A stretch of 64,000 nucleotides of DNA, taken from positions 1 to 64,000 of the forward strand of contig NZ_FRAS01000014.1 of NCBI RefSeq assembly GCF_900142395.1, given 5' to 3'. The position numbers and the translations under genes were made by a program. Of this stretch, positions 24,980-33,255 are shown in pieces. Numbering within the stretch: the first letter of the stretch is position 1; each line of letters starts with the position of its first letter. Source of the DNA: Hymenobacter psychrotolerans DSM 18569 (GTDB lineage Bacteria; Bacteroidota; Bacteroidia; Cytophagales; Hymenobacteraceae). Below the pieces are notes generated by a model. That model ran no database searches and was not told where the DNA came from. It was given only the letters and a program-made list of their open reading frames with translations.

Positions 24980-26206
24980 CTAATATAGAGAACGCGCCAG
25001 CGAACCGACGAGCTCCGCCGACGCGGCAGTGGTTTCGGCCAGGGCGGCCGCTACGGTTTGCTGTCCTTCCAGCAGCGCATCGGCGTAGGGCTGGTGCAGC
25101 ACCCGCAGCGGCGGCTCGTTGGGGCGGAGCACGGCGTCCCAGAGGCCGGAGCGGTGCCATTCCCGGTCCAGAAAGTCCCAGTCGGGCCGGTCGAGGATGG
25201 GGTAGAGGCACACGCCCCACAGCGGCACGCCCTGGCGCAGCGTTTCGGCGCATTCCTGCGCTACCATGCGCATCCAGTGGGGCCGGTCGAGGCCGGGGTG
25301 GCTGGTTTCGCTCACCACCAGCGGGCGGCCGTACCGCTCGTGGGCCTGGCGCAGCAAGTGGTGCAACGGGCGCCAGCGGGGGTCGTACGGCTCGTTTACC
25401 CAGGGCAGGCGGTGGTGCGTATGAATCTCCCACTGGTTGTTGTAGTAGTAGTTCACGCCCATGATGTCGAAGAACTCCGGGCGGCCGCCCAGCTCGGGGC
25501 AGAGCCGGCCGCAAAGCATGTCCACGCTCTGGTACTGATTATCGGTCCACTCGCGGGCCTGCTTCTTCTGGGCTTTGGTGGCGTTCAGCGGCGGCACAAT
25601 ATGAATGAGCGGCTCAGTGGTCAGAATCCGGATGCCGGGGTCCAGCTCGCGCATGGCCGCCACGCCCTCAATGTAGGCGCGCATCAGCCCGTACTTCACT
25701 TCCCAGCCCTGCCCCACGCAATAGGGCGAGGTGCCGCGCGCATCGCCGCCCAGCCAGCTCATAAAGCTGACTTCGTTGATAGGCGTCACAATCAGCTCAC
25801 CTTCAGGGCGCAGCTCGCGGTACATCTGCACGAAGGCCCGGCACAGCGCCGAAAAGCGCCGCGCAAACATGGGGTGCAGCGGCGTCAGGTCGTCGGGGTA
25901 GCCGAAGTGGCACAGGTCCCAGACCTGCTGAATGCCGTGGCGCTGGCCGGCGGCCAGCATGGTGCGCACCGTGCTCCAGTCGTATTGATAGGGCGTTTTC
26001 TCGATCTGGCTCCAGCGGATACCTTCGCGCACCGTACCCAGGCTGTATTGCTGCAGGCCCTGGTAGTCGTCGTCGAGAAGTTGCAGATGGCCCGTCAGCG
26101 GCAGAAAATCAACCCGGTTGCCGAAGCAGTTGAGCTGGTCGGTACATTCGTAGCCGGCCATCCAGAACGATTGGAACGGGTTGGAATGGGTAGCAGCATG
26201 AGCCAT
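24980..26206 (-). CDS. glycoside-hydrolase-like protein (TIM barrel)
   Basis: 408 residues from the ATG at 26206. The fold resembles a clan A (beta/alpha)8 glycosidase: FGYPDDLTPLHPMFARRF, an acid/base Glu in VTPINEVSFMSW and a likely nucleophile Glu in LVVSETSHPG near residue 300. Similar domains occur fused to sugar-nucleotide reductases in other bacteria. There is no signal peptide, so the substrate would be cytoplasmic; which sugar is unknown. It is the first gene of a pair with the PLD-like gene. Confidence 0.7.
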   Translation of the reverse strand: MAHAATHSNPFQSFWMAGYECTDQLNCFGNRVDFLPLTGHLQLLDDDYQGLQQYSLGTVREGIRWSQIEKTPYQYDWSTVRTMLAAGQRHGIQQVWDLCHFGYPDDLTPLHPMFARRFSALCRAFVQMYRELRPEGELIVTPINEVSFMSWLGGDARGTSPYCVGQGWEVKYGLMRAYIEGVAAMRELDPGIRILTTEPLIHIVPPLNATKAQKKQAREWTDNQYQSVDMLCGRLCPELGGRPEFFDIMGVNYYYNNQWEIHTHHRLPWVNEPYDPRWRPLHHLLRQAHERYGRPLVVSETSHPGLDRPHWMRMVAQECAETLRQGVPLWGVCLYPILDRPDWDFLDREWHRSGLWDAVLRPNEPPLRVLHQPYADALLEGQQTVAAALAETTAASAELVGSLARSLY

Positions 26207-26321
26207 AAATACGGAGATTGGTAAGCGGAAAAAACACGGCAGCATAGCTCAATCGGAGCCGTGCTACGGTGCAGTGTACCCCCAAACCCGGCTATAGGTT
26301 AAGGTGGAGCTTATGGCGGAG

Positions 26322-27278
26322 CTAAATCTGGGGGGAAACCGGTGGCTGGGGCCCCGTAGCGCGCTGCTTGCCGGCCAGGCCCTTGGCTTCAATAAAAATG
26401 CGCTTAAACTCAGGGTGCTTGTCCCGGATGGCGTCCTGCAGCTTATCCACCTCATTTTCCACTTCCACCGCCGACAGATGGTCGTGAAACTCCACGTCGA
26501 GGGCCAGCACCACGTCGTGCGGGCCCATGTACATGGTGAGGGGGCGCCGCACCTGCTCTACGCCGCGCTGCTGCCGCGCAATGGCTTCGAGCGAGTCGAG
26601 CGTTTCATCGTCCACACCTTCACCCACCAGCAGGCCTTTGGTTTTGTAAATCAGGAAAACAGCCACCGAAACCAGCAGCACCCCAATGCAGATGGAGGCC
26701 CCGCCGTCGAAGTAAGGGTTGTTGAAAGCATGCCCAAAATAGACGCCGGCCAATGCAAGGACGAGGCCTATCAGGGCGGCCATGTCTTCCAGCAGAATAG
26801 CGAAAACGGAGGGGTCTTTGCTGCGGCGCAGCGTGGGCCAGAAGCCGGCGTCGCCGCGGGTTTTGTTGAACTCGCGGAAAGCCAGCGTAAAGGAAATGCC
26901 TTCAAACACCAGCGAGAGGCCCAGTACCCAGTAGTTCCAGGTAGGGTCGGTGATGGGGGCGGGATGCTTGAGGTGCTCTACGCCTTCGTAGAACGACATG
27001 CCGCCGCCCACCGAAAACACCAGAATGGCCACAATCAGGGACCAGAAATACAGCTCCTTGCTGCGCCCGAACGGGTGCCGGGCATCGGCGGGCTTCTCCG
27101 ACTGCTTTACACCGTAGAGAATCAGTAACCCGTTGCCGCTGTCCACGAGCGAGTGAATGCCTTCGGACAGCATGGCCGAGCTGCCGGTGAAGAAAGAGGC
27201 CACAAACTTGGATATGGCAATAGCAATATTGGCCCCGATGGCGCCGTAGATGGCAATTTTGGAAGAACCGGCAGACAT
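26322..27278 (-). CDS. cation diffusion facilitator family transporter
   Basis: 318 residues. Six membrane helices; SEGIHSLVDSGNGLLILYG carries the conserved His/Asp metal site in helix II, HPFGRSKELYFWSL follows, and LLEDMAALIGLVLALAG gives the second site in helix V. The C-terminal cytoplasmic domain is of the small alpha/beta type. It exports Zn2+ or a similar divalent ion in exchange for protons; the form is closest to the ZnT9-like subgroup. Stands alone. Confidence 0.88.
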   Translation of the reverse strand: MSAGSSKIAIYGAIGANIAIAISKFVASFFTGSSAMLSEGIHSLVDSGNGLLILYGVKQSEKPADARHPFGRSKELYFWSLIVAILVFSVGGGMSFYEGVEHLKHPAPITDPTWNYWVLGLSLVFEGISFTLAFREFNKTRGDAGFWPTLRRSKDPSVFAILLEDMAALIGLVLALAGVYFGHAFNNPYFDGGASICIGVLLVSVAVFLIYKTKGLLVGEGVDDETLDSLEAIARQQRGVEQVRRPLTMYMGPHDVVLALDVEFHDHLSAVEVENEVDKLQDAIRDKHPEFKRIFIEAKGLAGKQRATGPQPPVSPQI

Positions 27279-27406
27279 AAGGGATAGCTAGCGTATGCCC
27301 GTGGTACGCGGCGCGGTTGGCGCAGGTTGGCAGCAGGCGGGTCGCCGACGGGCCGGCGCGTGAACATTCAACGATTCTGCGACTTTTACAGCTCTCTTTC
27401 CTGCTT

Positions 27407-28822
27407 ATGCTCCACCCCGACTCTCCCGATTCTTCTGCCACCGCGCCGTTGCGCCGCCGCCTCGGGCTGGTGCAGGCCACCGCCCTCAACATGATAGACA
27501 TGGTGGGCATCGGGCCCTTCGTGACGCTGCCGCTGGTCATGGGCTTCATGGGGCCGAATTTCCTGCTGGCCTGGCTGGTAGGGGCGGCCCTGAGCTTGTT
27601 TGATGGACTGATCTGGAGCGAGCTGGGGGCGGCGCACCCGGAAGCCGGCGGCTCCTACCGCTTCCTGAAGCTGGCCTACGGCGAGCAGACCTGGGGCCGG
27701 CTGCTGTCGTTTCTGTACGTGTGGCAGACGCTGGTGCAGGCGCCGCTGGTGGTGGCGTCGGGCGCTATCGGGTTTGCGCAGTATTTCGGCTACTTGGTGC
27801 CCCTGCAAGCGTGGTGGCAGCCCAAGCTGGTATCGGGCGTGGTGGTGCTGCTGCTGATTGGGCTGCTCTACCGTCGTATCGAGGACATCGGGCGGCTGGG
27901 CGTGCTGCTGTGGGTGGGCGTGCTGGGCCTCATGGGCTGGCTGATTTTCGGGGGCATCACGCATGCTACGCACGAGGTGGCGTGGCTGCCGGCCGGGGGC
28001 TTCTCCGAGCTGCCGGGCGTGCTGCTCTCAGCGGCTATGGGGCAGGCCACCGTCAAGACCATCTACAGCTACCTGGGCTACTACAACGTGTGCCACCTGG
28101 GCGGCGAAATCAAGGAGCCGCAACGCGTGATTCCGCGCAGCATCTTCCTGAGCATTCTGGGCATTATGGCGCTGTATCTGCTGCTGAACTGGAGCGTGGG
28201 CACCGTTATTCCGTGGCAGGAAGCGCAGCACTCCGAATTCATTGTCAGCACGTTTGTGGAGCGGCTGTATGGCGCTACGGCCGCCAAGGCCGCTACGGCG
28301 CTGGTGCTGTGGGTGGCGTTTGCCTCGCTGTTTGCGGTGCTGCTCGGCTACTCGCGCATCCCGTACGCCGCCGCCGCCGATGGCGAGTTTCTACCGGTGT
28401 TTGCCAAAACGCACCCTACCAAGCACTTCCCGCACGTGTCGTTGCTGGTGCTGGGCGGAGCCGGCTTCGTATTTAGCCTGCTGTTCCGGCTCGGCGAGGT
28501 TATTTCGGCCATACTGGCCATGCGGATTCTGGTGCAGTTTGTGGGGCAGGCCGTGGGGCTGGTGCTGCTCCGGCGCCGCCGTGGGGCGCAGGGGCTGCCG
28601 TTCCGGATGCCGCTCTACCCGCTGCCCGTCCTCATTGTTATTGTGGTGTGGCTGTGGGTGTTCTGGAGCATCAATGACGGCATCAGCTTCTCGCTGCAGT
28701 CAGGCAGCTTTTTTCTGCCGTTTCAGGTGGCAGCCCTGCTGATGATGGCCGTGGGCACGGGCGTGTTTCTGCTCTGGAGCCGCCGGCTGGGCCGCTGGCC
28801 GTTCGGGCAAAACCGAAACTAA
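27407..28822 (+). CDS. APC-family amino acid permease
   Basis: 471 residues from the ATG at 27407. Twelve to fourteen hydrophobic helices. The first, ATALNMIDMVGIGPFVTLPL, contains the unwound GIGPF substrate motif of the amino acid-polyamine-organocation family. YSYLGYYNVCHLGGEIKEPQRVIPRSI is the signature of the cytoplasmic loop and helix VI. It brings in an amino acid by ion- or proton-coupled transport; specificity is not clear from the sequence. Confidence 0.88.
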   Translation: MLHPDSPDSSATAPLRRRLGLVQATALNMIDMVGIGPFVTLPLVMGFMGPNFLLAWLVGAALSLFDGLIWSELGAAHPEAGGSYRFLKLAYGEQTWGRLLSFLYVWQTLVQAPLVVASGAIGFAQYFGYLVPLQAWWQPKLVSGVVVLLLIGLLYRRIEDIGRLGVLLWVGVLGLMGWLIFGGITHATHEVAWLPAGGFSELPGVLLSAAMGQATVKTIYSYLGYYNVCHLGGEIKEPQRVIPRSIFLSILGIMALYLLLNWSVGTVIPWQEAQHSEFIVSTFVERLYGATAAKAATALVLWVAFASLFAVLLGYSRIPYAAAADGEFLPVFAKTHPTKHFPHVSLLVLGGAGFVFSLLFRLGEVISAILAMRILVQFVGQAVGLVLLRRRRGAQGLPFRMPLYPLPVLIVIVVWLWVFWSINDGISFSLQSGSFFLPFQVAALLMMAVGTGVFLLWSRRLGRWPFGQNRN

Positions 28823-28830
28823 CGCTGCCT

Positions 28831-29343
28831 TTACCCCAGCCGTTTCTCGTAGCAGAAAAACCGCAGGCCCGGCCGGAACGCCAGCGTGATTTCTCCCGCA
28901 AAACGGTAGCCCAGCTTCGGGAACAGGCGCTGCGTGGCGGCGTTTTCGGAGTTGGTGTCTACGCGGAGCACGCGCAGGTTCTGCTGGTGGGCCAAGTGCT
29001 CGGCCTGTTCCAGCAGCGCTGCCGCCAGCCCGTGGCCCTGAGCCGCCGGGTCCACGGCGAGGCGGTGCGTCACGAGGGCCGGCTCGTTAGCGTCCCAGTC
29101 GGCCTGGGCGTATTCGGGGTCCTGGTGGTTGTGGGTGAGGGCGGCAAAGGCGGCTACGGTCCCGTTCAGCTCAGCTACCCAAAGATGCTGCTGCTCAATG
29201 TCGCGCCGAAATACTTCCTCGTTCGGGTAGTCGGCGCTCCACTGCTGGTTGCCGGCCGCATTCATCAGCGGCACCACGCGGCCCAGAATGGCCAGAATTG
29301 CGGGCAGGTCGGAGACGGTGGCCAGACGGACGGTAGATGGCAT
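28831..29343 (-). CDS. GNAT family N-acetyltransferase
   Basis: 170 residues. RLAVDPAAQGHGLAAALLEQ is the acetyl-CoA-binding motif A and RVDTNSENAATQRLFPKLGY motif B of GCN5-related acetyltransferases. The acceptor is unknown. It follows the terminator of hemB and converges with the permease gene. Confidence 0.88.
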   Translation of the reverse strand: MPSTVRLATVSDLPAILAILGRVVPLMNAAGNQQWSADYPNEEVFRRDIEQQHLWVAELNGTVAAFAALTHNHQDPEYAQADWDANEPALVTHRLAVDPAAQGHGLAAALLEQAEHLAHQQNLRVLRVDTNSENAATQRLFPKLGYRFAGEITLAFRPGLRFFCYEKRLG

Positions 29344-29375
29344 GGCTGAAACGAGGTGAAGCAGCAGTGAGGGGC

Positions 29376-29403
29376 AAAAAAAGAACGCGCCGCAGCGCGT
29401 TCC
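29376..29403 (-). terminator. terminator of hemB
   Basis: On the minus strand GGAACGCGCTG pairs with CGGCGCGTTC and is followed by seven T. It lies 28 bases after the hemB stop codon. Confidence 0.85.
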
Positions 29404-29430
29404 TAATTTGCGGAGCAGAAATGATACTGC

Positions 29431-30423
29431 CTAGCCGCGGCGCAGCACAGCCGCCGCTTCCTTGGCAAAGTAGGTCAGAATGGCATCGGCGCCGGCCCGC
29501 TTGATGCTGGTCAGCACTTCCATCATGGTTTTCTCGCCATCGAGCCAGCCGTTTTGGGCGGCCGCTTTCACCATGGCGTACTCGCCCGACACGTTGTAGG
29601 CCGTCACGGGCAGGTGGGTATGATTGCGCACCTCCCGAATCACGTCGAGGTAGCTCAGGGCGGGCTTAATCATCACCATGTCAGCGCCTTCGGCCTCATC
29701 GAGAGCTAGCTCGCGCAAGGCTTCCCGACGGTTGGCGGGGTCCATCTGGTAGGTTTTTTTGTCGCCTTTCTTGGGGGCCGAGTCCAGCGCGTCGCGGAAG
29801 GGGCCGTAGAAGGCGGACGCGTATTTGGCCGTGTAGCTCATGATGCTCACGCCCGGGAAACCGTTGCTGTCGAGCACTTCCCGGATCCAGGCCACGCGGC
29901 CGTCCATCATGTCGCTTGGCCCGATGATGTCGGCGCCGGCGCGGGCCTGCGCCAGAGCCATCTGGCCCAGCACTTCCAGGGAGGCATCGTTGAGAATCTC
30001 GCCCGAGTCCACATCTACCACGCCGTCGTGCCCGTCGGAAGAGTAGGGGTCCATGGCCACATCGGTCATCAGTACCACGTCCGGAAACTGGCGCTTGATG
30101 TCGGCCACGGTCTTGAGGTACAGTCCTTCGGGGTTAGCTGATTCTTTGGCGAGCCGGTCTTTCAGCGCGTCGTTGATGGCCGGAAATGGGGCGAAACTTT
30201 TGATGCCCAGCTCCACGCAGCGCCCGATTTCGTCGATGAGGCGGTCGGCGGTGAAGCGGTGAATGCCTGGCATCGAATGGATTTCCAGCTGTTGGTTCTG
30301 GCCTTCAATCAGGAAAAGCGGATAAATGAAATCGTGCGTAGTGAGGCGGGTTTCCTGCACCATGTCGCGGATAACCTGAGACTTACGGTTGCGGCGCGGG
30401 CGGTGCGTGGGGACGTTGGGCAT
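29431..30423 (-). CDS. hemB: delta-aminolevulinic acid dehydratase (porphobilinogen synthase)
   Basis: 330 residues from the ATG at 30423. It joins two molecules of 5-aminolevulinate to porphobilinogen in haem and corrin synthesis. Visible signatures: PLFLIEGQNQ, SMPGIHRFT, the metal-region VVLMTDVAMDPYSSDGHDG, GPSDMMDGRVAWIRE, the Schiff-base lysines in SYTAKYASAFYGPFRDA and MIKPALSYLDVI. The metal segment carries Asp instead of the cysteine triad, the pattern of magnesium-dependent rather than zinc-dependent enzymes. Single gene with its own terminator. Confidence 0.95.
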   Translation of the reverse strand: MPNVPTHRPRRNRKSQVIRDMVQETRLTTHDFIYPLFLIEGQNQQLEIHSMPGIHRFTADRLIDEIGRCVELGIKSFAPFPAINDALKDRLAKESANPEGLYLKTVADIKRQFPDVVLMTDVAMDPYSSDGHDGVVDVDSGEILNDASLEVLGQMALAQARAGADIIGPSDMMDGRVAWIREVLDSNGFPGVSIMSYTAKYASAFYGPFRDALDSAPKKGDKKTYQMDPANRREALRELALDEAEGADMVMIKPALSYLDVIREVRNHTHLPVTAYNVSGEYAMVKAAAQNGWLDGEKTMMEVLTSIKRAGADAILTYFAKEAAAVLRRG

Positions 30424-30463
30424 TGGTTCGGTCAGTTGGTAAGACAGGATAGAACAACTCGCG

Positions 30464-30471
30464 CAAAGGTA
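30464..30471 (-). promoter_or_regulatory. -7 element TACCTTTG of hemB
   Basis: On the minus strand TACCTTTG lies 40 bases before the hemB start. No -33 TTG at standard spacing. Confidence 0.45.
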
Positions 30472-30525
30472 AGGTTGCGGATGGGAGTGGCTTTGCGAGT
30501 GCCGCGAATGCGCCGCGGCGGCCGC

Positions 30526-30575
30526 CGGCCGGCGCGGGCTAACCGCCCGGAAGCCGGAAGCCGCCGGCCGTTTTT
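30526..30575 (+). terminator. GC-rich hairpin followed by T5, no gene upstream
   Basis: CGGCCGGCG at 30526-30534 pairs with CGCCGGCCG at 30562-30570, with a smaller hairpin (GCGGGCTAACCGC) in between, then TTTTT. It looks like an intrinsic terminator on the plus strand, but the nearest plus-strand gene upstream ends at 28822 and two minus-strand genes lie between. Confidence 0.4.
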
Positions 30576-30742
30576 GAAGTGGCAAGCGTGAACTGAACAA
30601 GCAGGTAAGTGGCTGTACGGCAAGCTCAACCGTGCTGGCTGTGGCAAAATTCTTTCTCGGCCGCAGGTCAATAGCAGCCGTAAAAACCGGCAGGTTGCCT
30701 GCAGCCCGTTATGTTCTTTTATCCACCAACCAGACCCAAGCC

Positions 30743-31063
30743 ATGAACGACAACAAGCAAACCCCGAACTCTCCCAACAGCGCCGAAACCGGCAAACAAG
30801 CTCCCGGCATTAGCGGCCAGCCTTCCGGCCCGCACGAAGGCCCGGTAGCAGGCGGCGCCGATAATACCCGCGGCGAAAACGTGCCCAGTGGCGAAGGCCG
30901 TAGCGGCGGCGCCAAGCAGGGCAAGTTCGACCCGGAAACGCACAGCCCGTAAGGCTCCAATGCAGCCCCGTCGGATGAGCGCGGCGCCGACAGCTCCGAC
31001 AAGGAATTCCGCAACAACCAGTCCAACGACAGCACGTCGCAAACGAGCCGCCACACGAGCTAG
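30743..31063 (+). pseudogene. small hydrophilic ORF interrupted by a TAA codon
   Basis: The ATG at 30743 opens 69 codons ending at TAA (30950-30952) after KFDPETHSP. The same frame then continues without a break for 36 codons (GSNAAPSDERGADSSDKE...) to TAG at 31061-31063. Composition is the same on both sides: rich in Gly, Ser, Asn, Gln, Pro and charged residues, without hydrophobic core, like an intrinsically disordered protein. This suggests a 105-residue protein with one nonsense mutation, though the 69-residue form may still be made. Function unknown. Confidence 0.65.
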
Positions 31064-31085
31064 ATCCGGCTCCTTCTTGTAAACC

Positions 31086-31134
31086 ACACGGCTCCGGCCC
31101 CGCTACGCAGCAGGGCCGGAGCCGTGTCGGTTTT
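31086..31134 (+). terminator. strong hairpin terminator
   Basis: ACACGGCTCCGGCCC pairs perfectly with GGGCCGGAGCCGTGT, followed by CGGTTTTA. It follows the interrupted small ORF and faces the converging lipoprotein gene. Confidence 0.8.
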
Positions 31135-31154
31135 ATGGGTGCCTGGCTTACCGC

Positions 31155-31700
31155 CTACATATTGAAGAACTCCTGAAACACCTCCAGCCACGCATGCTTG
31201 CCCCCGATACCGACGCCCACGAAGTAGTACCCGAGCAGCACAACCAGCGCCCCGACGCCCAGCCCCAGCCAGCCGCCCAGCAGAATACCGCCTACCACGC
31301 CGCCCGCTATCAGCGCGGCGCCCAGCACAAAAGCCGCCGTGTGTTCCAGCTGCGTCTGCCGGGGCTGCCGCTGGTGCTTGTGGTAGGGGCTGGTGGCCGC
31401 CGAAGCCGTGCTGGCGGCTGGCCGGTGCACGGGGCGCACCAGGTGCACTGAAGCGGGAAGCAGGCGGCGCGTTGGGGCCTGGTGGCGCACAGCTGCGGGT
31501 CGTGTGGTTGGCTCCTGCTGCATGGGCGTGCTGGAATGAGCCGATGACGCAACAACGGCAGCAGCTGCAGATTCTGCTGCCTGAGCGCCAGCCACGCTAC
31601 TGCTAGCTGCAGCCGGCTCAAACCGAAAGGCTGCCTGCTGACTGCGGCAGCCGGCCAGCAGCAACAGCGCCGCGCAGTACAAAGAGAAGGTTGATTTCAC
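31155..31700 (-). CDS. predicted lipoprotein of unknown function
   Basis: 181 residues. The lipobox LLAGC at residues 14-18 predicts a lipid-modified Cys18. An Ala/Ser/Gln-rich, low-complexity stretch (about 30-115) leads to a hydrophobic C-terminal part (AFVLGAALIAGGVVGGILLG and GVGALVVLLGYYFVGV) that could form two membrane helices. Unusual for a lipoprotein to have such helices at the end. No family recognised. Confidence 0.65.
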   Translation of the reverse strand: MKSTFSLYCAALLLLAGCRSQQAAFRFEPAAASSSVAGAQAAESAAAAVVASSAHSSTPMQQEPTTRPAAVRHQAPTRRLLPASVHLVRPVHRPAASTASAATSPYHKHQRQPRQTQLEHTAAFVLGAALIAGGVVGGILLGGWLGLGVGALVVLLGYYFVGVGIGGKHAWLEVFQEFFNM

Positions 31701-31875
31701 AGAGAATAGGAGAGTAAGCCGCCCAAGATAGGCACAGCACTACGGTTTGAGCGGTGCCTACGCTGAGCGCTTAGGCAGAACTGTTTGGCCCGTACGCAGC
31801 AAGAGCCTGCTTGAAAGCAGGCCCTTGCCGGAGGTTGCCCTCATCAGGGCGAAGAAGAATCGGAACGAATGCGGT

Positions 31876-33123
31876 CTAGAATTCCAGGATGACCTGCTCG
31901 ATAATGTCGCAGGCTTCGTGGAGCTGCTCTTCGGTGATAACCAGCGGCGGGGCAAAGCGGATAATGTCGCCGTGGGTGGGCTTGGCCAGTACGCCGCGCT
32001 CCATCAAAGTCACGCACACGTCCCAGGCCGTGCGGCCGTCGGCGTGGGGCTTGATAACCACGGCGTTCAGCAGCCCTTTGCCCCGTACCAATTCTACCAC
32101 TTCGGGGCGCTTGGCCTGCACGCGGCGCATCCGTTCCCGGAATACTTCGCCCAGCGCGCGGGCATTGTCAGTGAGCTTTTCCTCGATGAGTACATCCAGC
32201 GCGGCGCGCATCACCACGCAGGCCAGCGGGTTGCCGCCAAACGTGGAGCCGTGCTGCCCGGGCTGAATGGTGAGCATGATTTCGTTGCGGGCCAGCACCG
32301 CCGACACCGGCAGCACGCCGCCGCTCAGGGCCTTGCCCAGGATCAGGATGTCGGCGTGTACGGCCTCGTAGCACACGGCCAGCAGTTCGCCGGTGCGGCC
32401 CAGGCCGGTCTGGATTTCATCGGCAATAAACAACACATTATGCGCCTTGCAGATGGCTGCTGCCTTGGCCAGATAGCCTTCGGAAGGCACCATCACGCCG
32501 GCTTCCCCCTGAATGGGCTCTACCAGAAAACCGCATACGTGCGGATCTTTCACGGCTTCTTCCAGCGCCTCCAAGTCGTCGTAGGGCACCACCTGGTAGC
32601 CGGGGGTGTAGGGGCCAAAACCACCGGTCGAGTCGGGGTCGGTGCTAAAGGAGATGATGCCCGTAGTGCGGCCGTGGAAGTTGTGCTCGGCCACAATGAT
32701 GCGGGCCTGATTCGGGGCAATGCCCTTCTCCTGGTAGCCCCATTTGCGGGCCAGCTTGAGGGCCGTTTCCACGGCTTCGGCGCCCGAGTTCATCAGCAGG
32801 GCCTTGTCGTAGCCGAACAGCTCACACACCTGCTTCTCGGCGGCGCCCAGCTGGTCGTTGAAGAAGGCCCGGCTCGTCAGGGTCAGCTTTTGCGCCTGCT
32901 CCGTGAGGGCCCCGATAATGCGCGGATGGCAGTGGCCCTGGTTTACGGCCGAATAGGCGGAGAGAAAATCGTAGTAGCGCTTGCCTTCCACGTCCCACAG
33001 GTGCGCGCCTTCGCCGCGGCTCAGCACCACAGGCAGCGGGTGGTAGTTGTGGGCGCCGTATTGGTCTTCGAGGGCCATCAGCTCCTGGCTGCGGCTGGTA
33101 TGCGTGGTGGGAATGGTTTGCAT
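31876..33123 (-). CDS. rocD: ornithine--oxo-acid aminotransferase
   Basis: 415 residues. A class III PLP-dependent aminotransferase that turns ornithine and 2-oxoglutarate into glutamate semialdehyde and glutamate. Signatures: [19 protein letters not shown] near the start, [46 protein letters not shown], and the PLP lysine in [19 protein letters not shown]. Length and start fit the family. It seems to be a single gene; a weak hairpin lies at 31802-31828. Confidence 0.93.
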   Translation of the reverse strand: MQTIPTTHTSRSQELMALEDQYGAHNYHPLPVVLSRGEGAHLWDVEGKRYYDFLSAYSAVNQGHCHPRIIGALTEQAQKLTLTSRAFFNDQLGAAEKQVCELFGYDKALLMNSGAEAVETALKLARKWGYQEKGIAPNQARIIVAEHNFHGRTTGIISFSTDPDSTGGFGPYTPGYQVVPYDDLEALEEAVKDPHVCGFLVEPIQGEAGVMVPSEGYLAKAAAICKAHNVLFIADEIQTGLGRTGELLAVCYEAVHADILILGKALSGGVLPVSAVLARNEIMLTIQPGQHGSTFGGNPLACVVMRAALDVLIEEKLTDNARALGEVFRERMRRVQAKRPEVVELVRGKGLLNAVVIKPHADGRTAWDVCVTLMERGVLAKPTHGDIIRFAPPLVITEEQLHEACDIIEQVILEF

Positions 33124-33145
33124 AGAGCAGGAAAGGTTAGTAGTT

Positions 33146-33153
33146 CAAAAATA
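33146..33153 (-). promoter_or_regulatory. -7 element TATTTTTG of rocD
   Basis: On the minus strand the bases read TATTTTTG, 22 bases before the ATG at 33123. Matches TAnnTTTG; no -33 element seen. Confidence 0.4.
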
Positions 33154-33255
33154 CGCAAAACCATGCGGCGTGGTCGTGCGGAGCTTCCGAAGTGGCCGCA
33201 TTACGCCGGCGGATAGTAGCTTTAGCCGCAATGCCCGGTTGCCATACCTGATTCT

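Larger units (their letters stand above)
30424..30742. other. gene-free stretch upstream of hemB
   Basis: About 320 bases. It holds a TACCTTTG element reading toward hemB (30464-30471) and a strongly GC-rich block with a hairpin and T run on the plus strand (30526-30575). No open frame with protein-like features. Confidence 0.55.

Noticed and set aside
31802..31828. Hairpin AGAGCCTGCTT...AGCAGGCCCT as a terminator of rocD
   Set aside because: The stem is short and there is no T run on either strand, so I did not list it as a terminator.
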